From Cladocopium goreaui (lineage: Eukaryota > Sar > Dinophyceae > Suessiales > Symbiodiniaceae): a stretch of DNA of 64,000 nucleotides. The translations under genes were made by a program, and so were the position numbers. The DNA is taken from assembly GCA_947184155.2 (NCBI GenBank), contig CAMXCT020000126.1:165066-229065 (forward strand). Reading direction: 5' to 3'. Shown here one piece after another: positions 11,651 to 22,703 of this stretch. Positions within the stretch are counted from its first letter, which is position 1; each line of letters opens with the position of its first letter. Below the pieces are notes generated by a model. The model saw only the letters and a list, made by a program, of their open reading frames with translations. It made no database searches and was not told the origin of the DNA.

Positions 11651-12027
11651 ATCTTCTCTGGCACTTGTACACACACACACGCTTGATGCTACTCTGTAGG
11701 ATCTTCTCTGGCACTTGCATACACGCACACACATGAGGCTACACTGTAGGATCTTCTCTGCCACTTGCAGACGCGCACACGCATGAGGCTACGCTGTAGG
11801 ATCTTCTCTGGCACTTGCACACGCGCACACATATGAGGCTACGCTGTAGTATCTTTTCTGGCACTTGCACACACACAGACACAGACACACATACATACAC
11901 ACACACGCACACTTGATGTTACACTGTAGGATCTTCTCGTGCACTTGCACACGCATGATGCTACTCTGTAGGATCTTCTCTGGCACCTGCACACACACAC
12001 ACACACTTGATGCACTCACACTTGATG
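11651..12027. repeat. 50-bp satellite with CA-rich cores
   Basis: Four exact-length units start at 11651, 11701, 11751 and 11801. Each opens atcttctctggcacttg, passes through a CA-rich stretch and ends in ctgtagg or ctgtagt. A longer unit (11851, expanded CA tract) and two shortened or altered units (11931, 11973) follow. No gene. Confidence 0.9.
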
Positions 12028-12169
12028 GCGCTTCTGGGACTGTGTGTACCAAAGAGAAAGACAGGAGAGAAATGTCTGTAGATCAGGCAAGAAGATTTTC
12101 ATTCGAGTACTGAGCAGGCGTGTTACTTTTGTTGAATCTATGTCCATTTTTCGTAGCAGGTGTGAGCCT

Positions 12170-12780
12170 TTGGGGACAAGAGCTTGTCAAGAGAGCTCTT
12201 ATAGAGAGCTTGTACGGAGATCTCTTTCAGAAATCTTGCCAAGAGACCTCATATGGGGAGCTTGTCCAGAGATCTTGCCAAGAGGTCTCTTACTTAGATC
12301 TTGCCAAAAAAAAGCTTCCAAAGAGAGTTTGTACAGAGATTTCATACAGAGATCTTGCCAAGAGATATCCTATAGAGATCTTGTGCAGAGATCTTGCCAG
12401 GAGACCTCTTATAAAGATATTGCCATTAGATCTCGTAAACAGAGCTTGTCGAGATAGCTTGTCGAGATATGTTTTTCAGAGAGCTTGTACGAGGTCTTGC
12501 CAAGAGACGACCTCTTGTAGAGTCTGTAAAGATCTTGTACGGAGGCCTTGTGCAGAAAACAGAGATCTTGCTAAGAGATCTCCTCTAGATTAGAGGCTTG
12601 AGCAGAGATCTTACTTAGAGATTTCTTAAAGACATTTGCAGACATCTTGCGTGGAGATTTCTTGTAGACACCTTGTACAAATAGCCTTCAACCTTGCAAA
12701 GGGATCTTGCACAGCAGCTTCTACAGAAGCTGTCACGAACATCTTGCACACGATGTCCTACAGACAAAGATCTTCGCCAA
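12170..12780. repeat. Degenerate AGATCTTGCC-rich repeat
   Basis: Irregular repeats of about 18-24 bp are built on GAGATCTTGCCAAGAGA and close variants. The palindrome AGATCT occurs many times. Two frames stay open for stretches with SCQE/RDL-type peptides, which I read as repeat artefacts. The block adjoins the second 7-bp array. Confidence 0.8.
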
Positions 12781-12884
12781 GGGAACTTGCAGAATCTAAA
12801 AACTGGTATCTCTTCGGCAAGTTCAGATTCGAGATCCCAGATCTAAAATCCAACTTCCGAGATTCGAGATTCGCGATCCAAGAT

Positions 12885-13358
12885 CCGAGATACGAGATCT
12901 GAGATTCGAGATTCGTGTTCAAGATTCGAGATTCGAGATCCGAGATCCGAGATTCGAGATTCGAGATCCGAGATCCGAGATCCGAGATCCGAGATTCGAG
13001 ATCCGAGATCCGAGATTCGAGATCCGAGATTGGAGATTCGAGATCGGAGATCCGAGATCCGAGATCCGAGATTCGAGATCCGAGATCCGAGATCCGAGAT
13101 CCGAGATTCGAGATCCGAGATCCGAGATCCGAGATCCGAGATCCGAGATTCGAGATTCGAGATCCGAGATCCGAGATTCGAGATTCGAGATTCGAGATCC
13201 GAGATCCGAGATTCGAGATTCGAGATTCGAGATCCGAGATCCGAGATCCGAGATCCGAGATCCGAGATTCGAGATCCGAGATCCGAGATTCGAGATCCGA
13301 GATTCGAGATCCGAGATCCTAGATTCGAGATTCGAGATCCGAGATCCGAGATTCGAGA
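12885..13358. repeat. 7-bp satellite (GAGATCC/GAGATTC), right subterminal array
   Basis: Same unit and same orientation as 1374-1918, with about 65 units and a looser leading edge from about 12825. All six frames are free of stops. The two arrays sit just inside the two ends of the giant transposon, as direct and not inverted repeats. Confidence 0.95.
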
Positions 13359-13374
13359 TTTTCCCGCGGCGCCG

Positions 13375-13398
13375 ATGACCATTGTCAGGTTCGATCTC
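13375..13398 (-). repeat. Right terminal inverted repeat of the giant transposon
   Basis: Read on the minus strand it begins gagatcgaacctgacaatgg. It agrees with the left end at 17 of 24 positions and is followed directly by the second TAAAAATG (13399-13406). Confidence 0.7.
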
Positions 13399-13460
13399 TA
13401 AAAATGATGATTTTCCATAGTTTTTTGTATGTTTACCAGAGGTTATCCACTTGGTATTTC
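13399..13460. mobile_element. Right half of the split family-1 MITE
   Basis: Starting with TAAAAATG, this resumes the MITE interrupted at 1349: gatgattttccatag, then gtttaccagagg. These match the right half of the copy at 21263-21368. It ends near ttatccacttgg, which also lies at the far end of the left half. Confidence 0.75.
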
Positions 13461-14051
13461 ATCATTAGACCATCAACCAAGGCGCTTGATCGTTGTTCAT
13501 TTGGGAAGGATGGGGTCCAACCAAAATCACCCGACTTCAGCAGGTAAATGGGACAACCCCAACGAGATGGGACTTCGCAACAGTGATTCTGAACCACTTC
13601 CTGGGACGGTTATCCAAGCAACATCGTTATAGAACATTTACGGGCAAATCGAATGGGCGATCTCACAAAGTGTGCGGTGAGGATAGTGGAATATCAGCAA
13701 CAAGAGATGATGCATGTATGTCGTGTACCCTTCCAACATACCCAAGTAATAAATGGGAAGGGATATTATATGATATATTATGATATAATATATTAATATA
13801 TATTACTATTAGCAAACATCGGAGATTAAACAAGAATCGGAGCAGAATCAACTCTCAGAATGCAAACAATAAAACTCGCAGGTTACAAGATGTTACACCG
13901 ACAGAGAAACAAACCGTTTTTAGCCTGAGGCCGGCACCACTAGACACTTGGGACCAACCCCAGTACAATGATCGGAATAACCCCACAAAATGAAGGTCGG
14001 CAATTCTTTCCAAAAAAAACCTAGCTGGATATAGATTTTGCCTCGAATTTC
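13461..14051. other. Non-coding, AT-rich
   Basis: No gene is visible. A short AT palindromic tract (about 13765-13805) is the only structure I notice. Confidence 0.5.
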
Positions 14052-15647
14052 TCAGCGACTTTGAGGATCTTGGAGGGATCGGTTGCGGTCATGCAAACTG
14101 TTGGGTAAGCTTGCACCTTCAAGGTCTTTCTGGACTGTGGAAGGAAAAGTCAAGCTTTGAAGACCGGTGGGTAAGGTCACACCTTTCAGGCCATGCTTGA
14201 ATCCAGAAACAAAAGGCTACACCTTCCAGACTCTGCTTAAATCCAGAACCAAAAATCAAACTTTGAAGGCTGCCCGGCAACGTCACATTTGTCAGGCTCT
14301 GGTTGAACCAAAGACCAAAATTCAAACTCTGAAGACTCTTTGGCAACGTCACTCTCTCCAGACTTTGGTCGAAGTGCTGACCAAAAGCCAAACTTTGAAG
14401 ACCGCTTGGAAATGCGACATCTTCCAGGCTTCGGTTGAACCCACCAAGAGTCAAGCTTAGGAGCGCGCTTGGCAACGTCACGAACGAGGTCCAAGCTCTG
14501 ATTGAACGAAAAACCAAAGGTCAAACTGTTCAGATGGCTTGGCAAGGTCACACCCTCCAGCTTCTGGCTGAAGCGCGCGCCAAAACTCAAATGCTGCAGG
14601 CTGCTTGGCAATGACACGCGGTCCAAGCTCTGATTGAAATCCAGGCCGAAAGTCAAACTTTGAAGGCTGTTTGGCAAAGGAACGTTGCCCAGGCCTCGAT
14701 TGAAGCATCTGCCAAATTTTAAGCTCTGCACACTGGATGGCAAAGTGACCTTGTCCAGGGGTTGGTTGAAGGAGTCACCGAAGGTCAAGCTTCGTAGACT
14801 CGTTGGCAAAGCCACTTTGTCCAGGCTTTGGTTGAACTTACTGCCAAATTTCAAGCTTTTGAGGCCACTTGGTAAAAGCACGTGTTCCAGGCTTTGATCG
14901 AATTCCTTGCCAAAAGTCACGTTTTGAAGGCTCCAGGGGTTGGGTAAAGTTCTCACCAAATGTTATACTTCGAAGGCTGCCTGGCAAGGTCGCTTGCTCC
15001 AGAGTGTACTTTAAGGTGAGACCGAATGTCAAATTTTGAAGGTTGCTTGGCAAGGTCACGTGCTCTGGGCTTTGTTTGAAATCTGTGCCCAAGGTCAAGC
15101 TTTGAAGGCTCTCGGGCAATTTGACGCATTCCAGGCATTGATCGAATTGGCAACCAAAAGCAACACTTTTAAGATTTCTGGGCAGCGTTGCACACTCCAT
15201 TCTTTGGTTAAATTCATCACCAAAAGACAAGCTTTGAAGACCGCTTGGCAATGAAACACCTTCCAGGCTTTGGTTGAACATGGTACCAAAAGTCAAACTT
15301 CGAAGTGTGCTCGGCAAGGTCAGGCGGTCGAGGCTCTGGTTGAACGAAAAACCAAAGGTCAAGCTGTTCAAATGGCTCGGCAAGGTCAAGCCCTCAACTT
15401 TCTGGTTGAAGCAACCACCGAGGGTCAAATGCTGCAGGCTGCTTGGCAATGACACACGGTCCAAGCTCTGATTGAAATCCAGGCCGAAAGTCAAACTTTG
15501 AAGGCTGTTTGGCAAGGTGACAGAAGCCAGGCTGTGGTTGAATTCTCTACTGAAAGCAAGGCTCAGAAGACTTTCAGGGAGGTAATACAAATATTCCCCA
15601 GCCATGGCTCCTTCGAGCTGTTTCTCCCTCAAGTGCAAACTCACCAT
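14052..15647 (-). pseudogene. FNIP/leucine-rich-repeat protein, frame-broken
   Basis: On the minus strand from about 15647 to a stop at 14052, a 22-residue repeat of the form LPxxLQSLTFGxxFNQSL recurs more than 20 times. This matches the FNIP repeat and related leucine-rich repeats, which build extended protein-binding solenoids. No enzymatic domain or signal peptide is clear at the start (MVSLHLREKQLEGAM). The repeat pattern moves between frames at three places: about 14940, where part of a repeat is also missing; about 14480; and about 14210, again with loss of most of a repeat. No single frame spans the gene. Introns that each remove part of one repeat are an alternative, but deletions fit better. 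A block of about 176 bp (14495-14670) is nearly repeated at 15337-15514. The repeat call is strong; the pseudogene call is moderate. Confidence 0.8.
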
Positions 15648-16230
15648 CAGGAACTGCGAGTCCTTTCACACAACACCATGCTGCATAGAGATCTGTTGGC
15701 AAAAACATGCATGACAGGGCTGCTGATTTGCCCGCGATCCCTTGTTCCTGCAAGGAATCGATGGAATACTAGCGCTGAAGTACCGTGATGCAGAGCAAAT
15801 TTCCCATTTCTATGGGATCCAAGTCGCTCCGAAACCAACTTCCCGACATCCCGGCCGAGGGTATTGGGAGACACGCAGAAGGTCCATGCTTCACCAGTCG
15901 CAAACAGGACTTGAAGATTCGTCACATGCGAGCCACTGGCACCAGATTCCAAGTAGCCACCTTCAAGGCCTGACATATGCCACGCAATCTATGGTTCTGA
16001 AAACTTCAAATCCGGAAAATGATCAATTTGAGTAGGAAAATAGTAGGTAAATCGGAAACCAATGTTTTTTTCGTCGTTTTTCAAGGTCCCCAATATTTGG
16101 ACAACTGGTGAAAATGCTGCAGAAGAGTTCTATGTCCTGCCATTGGTTGCACTCGAGCCACCACACTTGTCTGTAAGCAAGCTCAGCGTGAGCGAATAAC
16201 AAAGGGAATTCATATGACCCCTGATGATCT
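15648..16230. other. Upstream region of the FNIP gene
   Basis: Open frames here are short and overlap on both strands (for example 15785-15973). No family is recognised. It may contain a 5' exon of the FNIP gene, but I cannot define one. Confidence 0.4.
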
Positions 16231-17400
16231 AAGCTGCAAAAATAAGATATGTCGATAGGTAACTTTCTATTTTCATATATTCACTATATATTATATATAG
16301 GTAAATCATATATAGTTAATATATGTTTATATAGTTTCACTATATCAATGCGGGCACACCTGGGTCATTCTCCAGCACATGTTTTCAGATGACCATTCGG
16401 ATAAGCCAACTGGATAGTGAAGCTTGATGCTCTCATGTTTTTTTAGATGATCATGTCTCTGCTGCAAGACAGCACGGGCCATAGGACCCATCAGCTGCTG
16501 AATGAATGAATGATCATGTCTCTAAGTTTTTTGGATGATCATGTCTCTAAGTTGGTTTAAATGATCATTTTCAAGGTAAAGAAAAGGCGTTCCTGCAAAT
16601 TTTCCTTACCAATCCGTACCCAGTAAAGTACCCTCCAGTAAACTAATATAGCTATCGAAAATCTACCTTTTCATGGGTAAATCTTGGAATTGAATGGGCC
16701 ATGCCATAACCCTCTGACAATTAAACGTCGCAACGGAAAATCCCCTATATACAAATGGAGGTGTTGATAATAAAAACGTCTATAAATTGAGCATATGGAC
16801 CCCCAAATCATCCATTTTAGTAGGATTTTCCTTTATAAACCATCCATTCTGGGAATTTTTGGGATACCTCCATGAAACCCCCATATTCCGTTGCGATGTT
16901 TGACCATTTGAGTACTGGTAATCCATTGATCCCGCGATCGCGCCTGCGGTGTTCGATTGGACTCGGTGTATCCGCTCGCCGCGGTTGCTCGGAGACCGGA
17001 GACGGAACCTTGGAGGGCATCATTAGGCGATCAACCCAGATATAACTGAGGTATAACTTAGGTATATCCCACATATAATTTGGTGGCCGGGCTATGAAAT
17101 ATCTATTGATTATATTTAATTATTACATAGTTATTTCCGACTGATTGTGACACGTCACAACTTGAATGCACGTCCAAGTAGGCGTCGTATACAGGAGGAT
17201 TTTTTACAAAAGGTCTTTTTCTTGGAACGCATAGAACCAGGATTTTCTAAGACTAGTTTCCGTTGAAGATGGGGAAGGGTATGATGGTTCCCCAGGTGGA
17301 AGCTCGTCCCGTAGGATACCCATGGATCTGACCATATCTGACCTGTAGCGAAGCACAGCTTTTTCCGAATGGATGATGTTCCTCTTGATTTAAGTATACA
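16231..17400. other. AT-rich non-coding DNA
   Basis: An AT-rich palindromic tract lies near 16270-16340. The phrase atgatcatgtctct occurs three times between 16440 and 16560. A GC-rich island at about 16915-17030 is open on the minus strand with a Pro/Arg-rich reading (VPSPVSEQPRRADTPSP) and could be an exon. I cannot define its splice sites. Confidence 0.4.
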
Positions 17401-17403
17401 CTA

Positions 17404-17466
17404 TTACATTTACATACATTTACATACATTTACATACATTTACATACATTTACATACATTTACATA
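17404..17466. repeat. 10-bp minisatellite (TACATACATT)
   Basis: Six perfect units of tacatacatt lie in AT-rich DNA. Confidence 0.95.
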
Positions 17467-17759
17467 ATCATATTCTTCAACCAGGTCTATACGCGTACAA
17501 TATGTTCTGTCAAAACATCTGTTTGCGCCCTTTTGACTTTTAACTTTGTTGGGGAAACGATCCACTGCATACATGCAGGACCCCGCTTCTTACTGACATG
17601 CAAAAAGAACCAAAGTCACTTGGCCTTATAGAATATCTCACAAATAAACATCTTTGCACGGAGTCATCGTGTAGTATCGTTTACTATCGGGCCATGTTAA
17701 TATACTCGCCGGTCAGTGCTGGACATGGCCAGTTCGGGGATTTCCAGGCATATCAAATC

Positions 17760-17799
17760 ATCAAATCCCAATGAAATCCCAATGAAATCCCAATGAAAT
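17760..17799. repeat. 12-bp minisatellite (AAATCCCAATG)
   Basis: About three units of aatcccaatgaa run in tandem. Confidence 0.85.
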
Positions 17800-17942
17800 T
17801 GTGATATTCCTCATTATTCCAATAGAATTGCGCTAAGAAAAGAGGCTGGAGATGGAGATGGTCACTTCATGTCACTTCCATAGTTTTTTTTCATGTATAA
17901 TCATGTTGTATCCCCATGATTCCAATAAAAAGTGAGTTTCAG

Positions 17943-18070
17943 TGGGAGGGGACGTTCCTGGGCGCAAAGCTCGCTCCGACCTTCGCCCTGCTGATCCATG
18001 TCACCCTGGGCCTGGGCTCTCCAACTTCGCAAAGTTGGCAAAGTCGGCCGCAGCTGAGGCCTCGCGATAT
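17943..18070. other. GC-rich exon-like island, strand uncertain
   Basis: It is sharply GC-richer than its surroundings. On plus it follows a gtttcag acceptor and stays open (Gly/Arg/Pro-rich, then AKLAKSAAAEAS). On minus a gcctcag acceptor opens a frame as well. One of the two is probably an exon; the sequence does not decide which. Confidence 0.35.
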
Positions 18071-18104
18071 TTTGGGCAAATGTTGATGTTAAAAAATACA
18101 ACAT

Positions 18105-19374
18105 CAGTTAAAAAGTCATGCAATCCTGATATATTTGGATATATTTGGGATATACTCACAAATGATGTTTACCCTATTTCTGTATCATTTTGTATTCTTG
18201 TTCCTCTCGTAAACCTTGCCTTCTCAAGCTGATGGTAAAATTCGTGGGTGGGCTCTTTGAAGACAAAAGATGATGGAAACTACAAAGGTCCACCATCTTT
18301 TTCAACAAAGGAGAACCACGAGTGCCGTTTGAAAATGACATCAAATGACCAAAAAAAGATGGTCAAAAAAGGGGCAGTCTGGCAGTCACGAAATATCCAG
18401 ATGCAATTCTTAATGACATCACCATGACAGATTGTAAGCGTAAGACTCGTCGACTGTGGTTGGTTTGTGTGGTTATATACTGTGCAGGCCACTGCACTCC
18501 TTGAGTGGTTTTCGGCAATGTATCCCATGCGCTTTCTCACCATCTCCTACAGTAACATTCTGTTTGACAAATCTCCCCATTTCTGTTGGCGAAATCGAAG
18601 ACCAGCATGTTAAAAGTGCTGAAGTACCATCCCCAATTCGCCATAATTTGCACCTCCATCCCGCATGGCACCCCACCAGGGACCCGTGCCCTCCCCAAGC
18701 TGTGAAAACTTCAGATGCGCCCAGCGGTGTCAGGCCGAGCCTCGAGTGCGACATGTCGATCCATTTTTGAAGGTCAGAAATGGGTTTCTCTTTAAATAAA
18801 TGGATAATTGATTGCCCCAAAGCCTATTGTTCATCCTATTTCATCCTGGTTTTCTCCACGCACTCGCTATTTTGGAAGATATACCATACCTCGTTATACG
18901 ACACCCCCACAATGAGGAGCCCGATATGTGGATCATTGGGGCTGTCTCCAGTTGGGTTGATCACTGAGATCACCAGCTCAGGTTCTAACCCCCACTTCCC
19001 CTTGGGCCGTGTGTCCTATGTCCAAATATATATTTCAATGGGGCATGATCAAACATGAGATTTTATGAGATTTTGGGATTACCTAAGACCTCTGAGCTTG
19101 GGTGAAACAACCTGTTGCTCGAGGACCCCTCCAAAAAAAGAATGAAGTCGATGAGACTATACAGTAAATTCAGCTAAGATGTCCCATTCCTGATGAATTT
19201 CCAATTGGAGAAGCCGCCAAAAAAACTCGTTTACCAAGCACCGACAACTCGGCACATCTGCAATTCCTCTGGAGGCTTGAGAGGTGGTGCTGTAGTTAAT
19301 GGGGGATATTGGGTGGTATGGGGTGTTCTATTGGCTTAACTTTATAGCTGTCCCTTCACAAAAAAATATGGGGG

Positions 19375-19406
<32 letters not shown>

Positions 19407-19500
19407 ACTAACTAGGGTGATGGTATGCCTACTGGTATGCTTTAATAGACTACATTATAAATATAAATATTATAAATACTGTATATCATATACAATCATA
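18105..19500. other. Mostly non-coding DNA
   Basis: No convincing gene. A GC-rich patch at about 18640-18760 has a minus-strand tttcacag acceptor and a later GT, but the interval is not a multiple of three. Short TA-rich tracts lie near 19375-19410. Confidence 0.4.
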
Positions 19501-19561
19501 TACATATCTATCGTTAATGGGGGATTATGAACCAACTTTCATAAATGGTGGAGGTCACCAC

Positions 19562-19684
19562 CTTCTGGCAGCCTGCCCATGCTGGGACTCCCGTCACAGC
19601 GACGCCCACGGCCAGCCGACCAAGCACCGTCGTACGCGTTCGGCGACGCAGGGCAGCCTGGCCGGGGGGGTGGAGGTGTACCCG
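19562..19684 (-). CDS. Putative phase-0 exon of an unidentified minus-strand gene
   Basis: Read on minus, a gattgccag acceptor opens a frame of exactly 41 codons (starting RVHLHPPGQAALRRRTRTTV, ending AWAGCQK) followed by a GT donor (gtggtg). The GC-rich island stands out in AT-rich DNA. The product is not recognised. Its phase and orientation agree with the chain of minus-strand exons at 28.9-35.8 kb, so it could belong to the same gene. Confidence 0.45.
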
Positions 19685-19779
19685 CTGGCAATCAAACATA
19701 GCTGGGACATCCCAGGTTTAAGCTCCCTTTCACACTGAAACCTCCATTTATAGGAGAATTTTACCCTCAATTCATGGGC

Positions 19780-19912
19780 TAAATATTGCTAAATATGGCT
19801 AAATATGGCTAGATATGGCTAAATATGGCTAAATAATGCTAAATATGGCTAAATATGGCTAAATATTGCTAAATATGGCTAAATATTGCTAAATATTGCT
19901 AAATATGGCATG
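19780..19912. repeat. 10-bp minisatellite (GCTAAATATG)
   Basis: About 12 units of gctaaatatg, gctaaatatt and close variants run in tandem. Confidence 0.9.
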
Positions 19913-20061
19913 TATGGTGGAAAACTCATGGATCCATTGCATTTTTGTAGCGGGATTTCCACTCCAAAAGTTGGATTGGAAATGGGTGGTATGCGGATGG
20001 GACTGACATATATGCAAATGACTTGCCTGCACCATCGCGGTGTGAAGCAACGCACCCGATG

Positions 20062-20117
20062 CGTACTGCAACCGTACTGCAACCGTACTGCAACCGTACT
20101 GCAACCGTACTGCAACT
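20062..20117. repeat. 11-bp minisatellite (CCGTACTGCAA)
   Basis: Five units of ccgtactgcaa. Confidence 0.95.
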
Positions 20118-21018
20118 TCGCTGAGGCAAGATTGGGGGCTGCGCACTATGATAAGACTATGCACTATCATATCATAACTCTTGTGACATGAAATGGCTGA
20201 AGCTTCAACCAAAGCATACCAGAGATTTGCTTGTTGATCTTGTACTGTTGCACATCTGCTCCCTTAAAATGTTTACGGTTTCAGTTTGGGCTTGCAAGAC
20301 CAGAATGCTGCTAGAACATGCTCACCATGTTTAGTTTCTGCGCGGAGTCGAGCATAGAATGGTCAGCTGCAAGATGTGTGGGTCTCAGCCGATATCACAA
20401 ACCCACTGGGCGCATTGGGTGTTCACAGGAGATTCTGGATATCAGCAAACGATGGATTCTGGGGATTCTGATGGATCTTCACTGCTTCGCCAAGTCTGAA
20501 ACTCAGAATCCAAAGATGATGGTCAGCAAGGCAACGAACTTATCCATCCATCGGTTGGACACCATGTCAAACCCCATCCCCGGCAGAGCTCGGCACTTCA
20601 GGAAAGCAAGGACATAGTCAGAGAGCCTTGGTCGATAAATTCTGGGCACCAAACAACAGGACCCGAAAATTTGACCGCTACTTTCCTTACCCTTTTGGTC
20701 AATGGACAATCCACTGCAAATAAATGTTTTAATATGTTCTAGTTGGAAAACCATCTATAAATGGAGCTATGTTGAATTACTGGAAGTACTAACAATTTTA
20801 ACAGCTGATGGTTATTAGTAACCTTCCCAAAACCTGGGGGTTGATATTTTTGGAGCTGCCTCAAACTTTGGAAGCTTTATATAGATCCTATTATTTCACC
20901 ATCACATATCATCACATGCTCCATCGGGCCATCAAAAACATGGGAAGAATTCGGGTGTGTCCAACTTGATCGAAATGTCCCGTGCGCAATGGCCATCATT
21001 GGCCATCTTTGATAGGTA
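20118..21018. other. Non-coding DNA
   Basis: No frame with protein-like features or clear splice signals. Confidence 0.5.
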
Positions 21019-21019
21019 A

Positions 21020-21090
21020 ATTCATGGATTAATCATGGATTAATCATGGATTAATCATGGATTAATCATGGTAAATCATGGTAAATCATC
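21020..21090. repeat. 11-bp minisatellite (ATCATGGATTA)
   Basis: Four to five units of atcatggatta followed by degraded units (atcatggtaa). Confidence 0.9.
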
Positions 21091-21262
21091 TACTTTCACT
21101 ATCGTTCACTCATGTCAGGCTCTCGCTCCATATCCAAGGCACCATTCCATGTCATCGCCCTCCGCCATTTTCGCAGCGAGCCGAGACTTGTGGAAGGTCC
21201 CTGACGACACGGACGACAGGGTCAACCGTCAACTGGGGGCCTGAAGTGTTACAACAGTGGAA

Positions 21263-21368
21263 TACCCTCTGGTTATGTCAAAATAGCTATTGAAAATGGC
21301 CATTTATAGTGAGTTTTCCCATTAAAAATGGTGATTTTCCATAGTTATGTTAGTTTACCAGTGGAATA
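21263..21368. mobile_element. Family-1 MITE, complete copy
   Basis: It runs from taccctctggttatgtcaaa to tagtttaccagtggaata, with inverted ends and a non-coding centre (cccattaaaaatggtgattt). It is the best in-window model of the site into which the giant transposon inserted. The TA at both ends suggests a Tc1/mariner-type element. Confidence 0.7.
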
Positions 21369-22396
21369 ACAGCACTTGGAGATTCGGGGCTTGTTTCGAG
21401 GTCATTTGGGGATTGTTTCTGCTGGGGATATACTACTAGTGTTACCCTCAATGGATTGATTGGGGTTGACATGGGTTAAGCCTCGAAAATGTCCTATCAT
21501 CCAAATCTGGCACAGAAGGAAAAAAAAACGGACCAAGAATATGGAACTGGACCAAACAAGACTTCACAGATTTTGGATGATTTAGGATATTGCCATTGAT
21601 TGATTGTGAATATGTGTCAAGAATTGTCATTTCTTTGCAGCTCTTATTCGCTTCCCTGCTCTTACCCGCTGGGCTGTATGTAGATCGCATTATGGATTAC
21701 ACGTGTCTCCCCAACGACTCCATTCTAGTTCTTCCACTCAAAAGTCTTGCTAGATGTGTAGCCTCGACATTGCCAGATTGCAAGCTACCAAGAAAATGCA
21801 CATCGAACTGGCAACCCTTTCGGAAATCATCGATAATATCAATCTATCAACCCACATGAACTTCCATCTTTCGGTTATTCTTGGTCCATCTTTTGGTGTT
21901 TTTTGGTCCATCTTTTGGTGAATTCAATCCCCAAATACCACGCTCATGTTGGCCGTGCAGCACCTGTGCCCGGAAATCTCGGGCGCAAGCTTGGGCCAAC
22001 ACTTGGGCCCTTCTTGACTTGAGCTCAAAAGCTAGTCATGGCATGTCATGGTTGGCCCATGGCCGGTCCAACAAAATCTTTTTTTTTTGTTTTATGGGCC
22101 AAAAAGCCTCTAAAGTCTACCGGAATGATCTTGATCATTCTGTGTCCTGCGAAACCCAACACATAGAAAGTATCCCTGGTATAGTAGCTATCCCTGATAT
22201 CACTCATTCTTGGACACTCCCATATATGCTTGAGATTGGTCGAGCATATGGTCACTTTTTCGTGCTTGCAGCCCTTGCGTACCAACACTGCTTTGGGCAG
22301 CTGCTACTGGTACCCCCTGGAATACATCAAATATGCTGACCCACTTGGAACCAATGGTGCCCTTTTGGGACCAATAGAGGGGCTAACCTTAGGCGT

Positions 22397-22427
<31 letters not shown>

Positions 22428-22529
22428 GCCTATATATTGATTCCCAGGAGCGCCTCAGGCCACAAAGAGTTTGAAGTGCTGCATACGGCTACGGCTGAAA
22501 AATTGCGCCCTGACTTTGTATACCCAGAC
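21369..22529. other. Non-coding DNA with a TCA microsatellite
   Basis: The run at about 22397-22427 is (TCA)n. No gene is recognised. Confidence 0.5.
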
Positions 22530-22703
22530 CATCCAGTTTTGATGGTCATCAGCAGTTGCTGTTTCAGCTAAGAAATTTGTTCGTTCACGGAGCCATTCTG
22601 GGATGGTTTCCCGACGCCTTTTCCTCCCGCGTCGAGTCGGGTCGAGGGCCGCCCTAAGCGGAAAGGAACTTGGGAGACTTGGCCTCGCCATCCATTGGGG
22701 GAT
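22530..22703 (-). CDS. Putative phase-0 exon, basic region
   Basis: Read on minus, a gtccacag acceptor is followed by exactly 58 open codons (IPQWMARPSLPSSFPLRAAL..., with RRGRKRRRETIPEWLRERT) and a GT donor (gtctgg). The basic stretch could be a nuclear-targeting or nucleic-acid-binding segment, but that is a guess. The gene is unknown. Confidence 0.4.

Larger units (their letters stand above)
1342..13406. mobile_element. Giant (~12 kb) KDZ-type DNA transposon with 8-bp target duplication
   Basis: The sequence TAAAAATG occurs at 1342-1349 and again at 13399-13406, exactly where the two halves of one MITE are separated. The element between them (1350-13398) is 12,049 bp. Its first 24 bases, starting cagaacgcacttgacaacgg, match the reverse complement of its last 24 at 17 of 24 positions, which is an imperfect terminal inverted repeat. 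Inside are a KDZ transposase gene, a P-loop DUF3987-like gene and directly oriented 7-bp satellites near both ends. KDZ superfamily elements such as Zisupton are reported to make 8-bp duplications, which fits. I infer that the KDZ protein moved the element. The alternative is a composite built up by successive insertions, but the single duplication around the whole block argues against that. Confidence 0.8.

Noticed and set aside
12120..12593. Frames of 137-157 codons with SCQE/RDL repeats
   Set aside because: Generated by the AGATCTTGCC repeat; several frames give similar peptides.
1374..13358. Tandem repeats that might be taken for a CRISPR array
   Set aside because: Units are 7 bp with no unique spacers, and the genome is eukaryotic.
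14119..15534. Plus-strand frames with QTLKT-type repeats over the FNIP gene
   Set aside because: They are antisense shadows; the minus strand gives the recognisable FNIP pattern.
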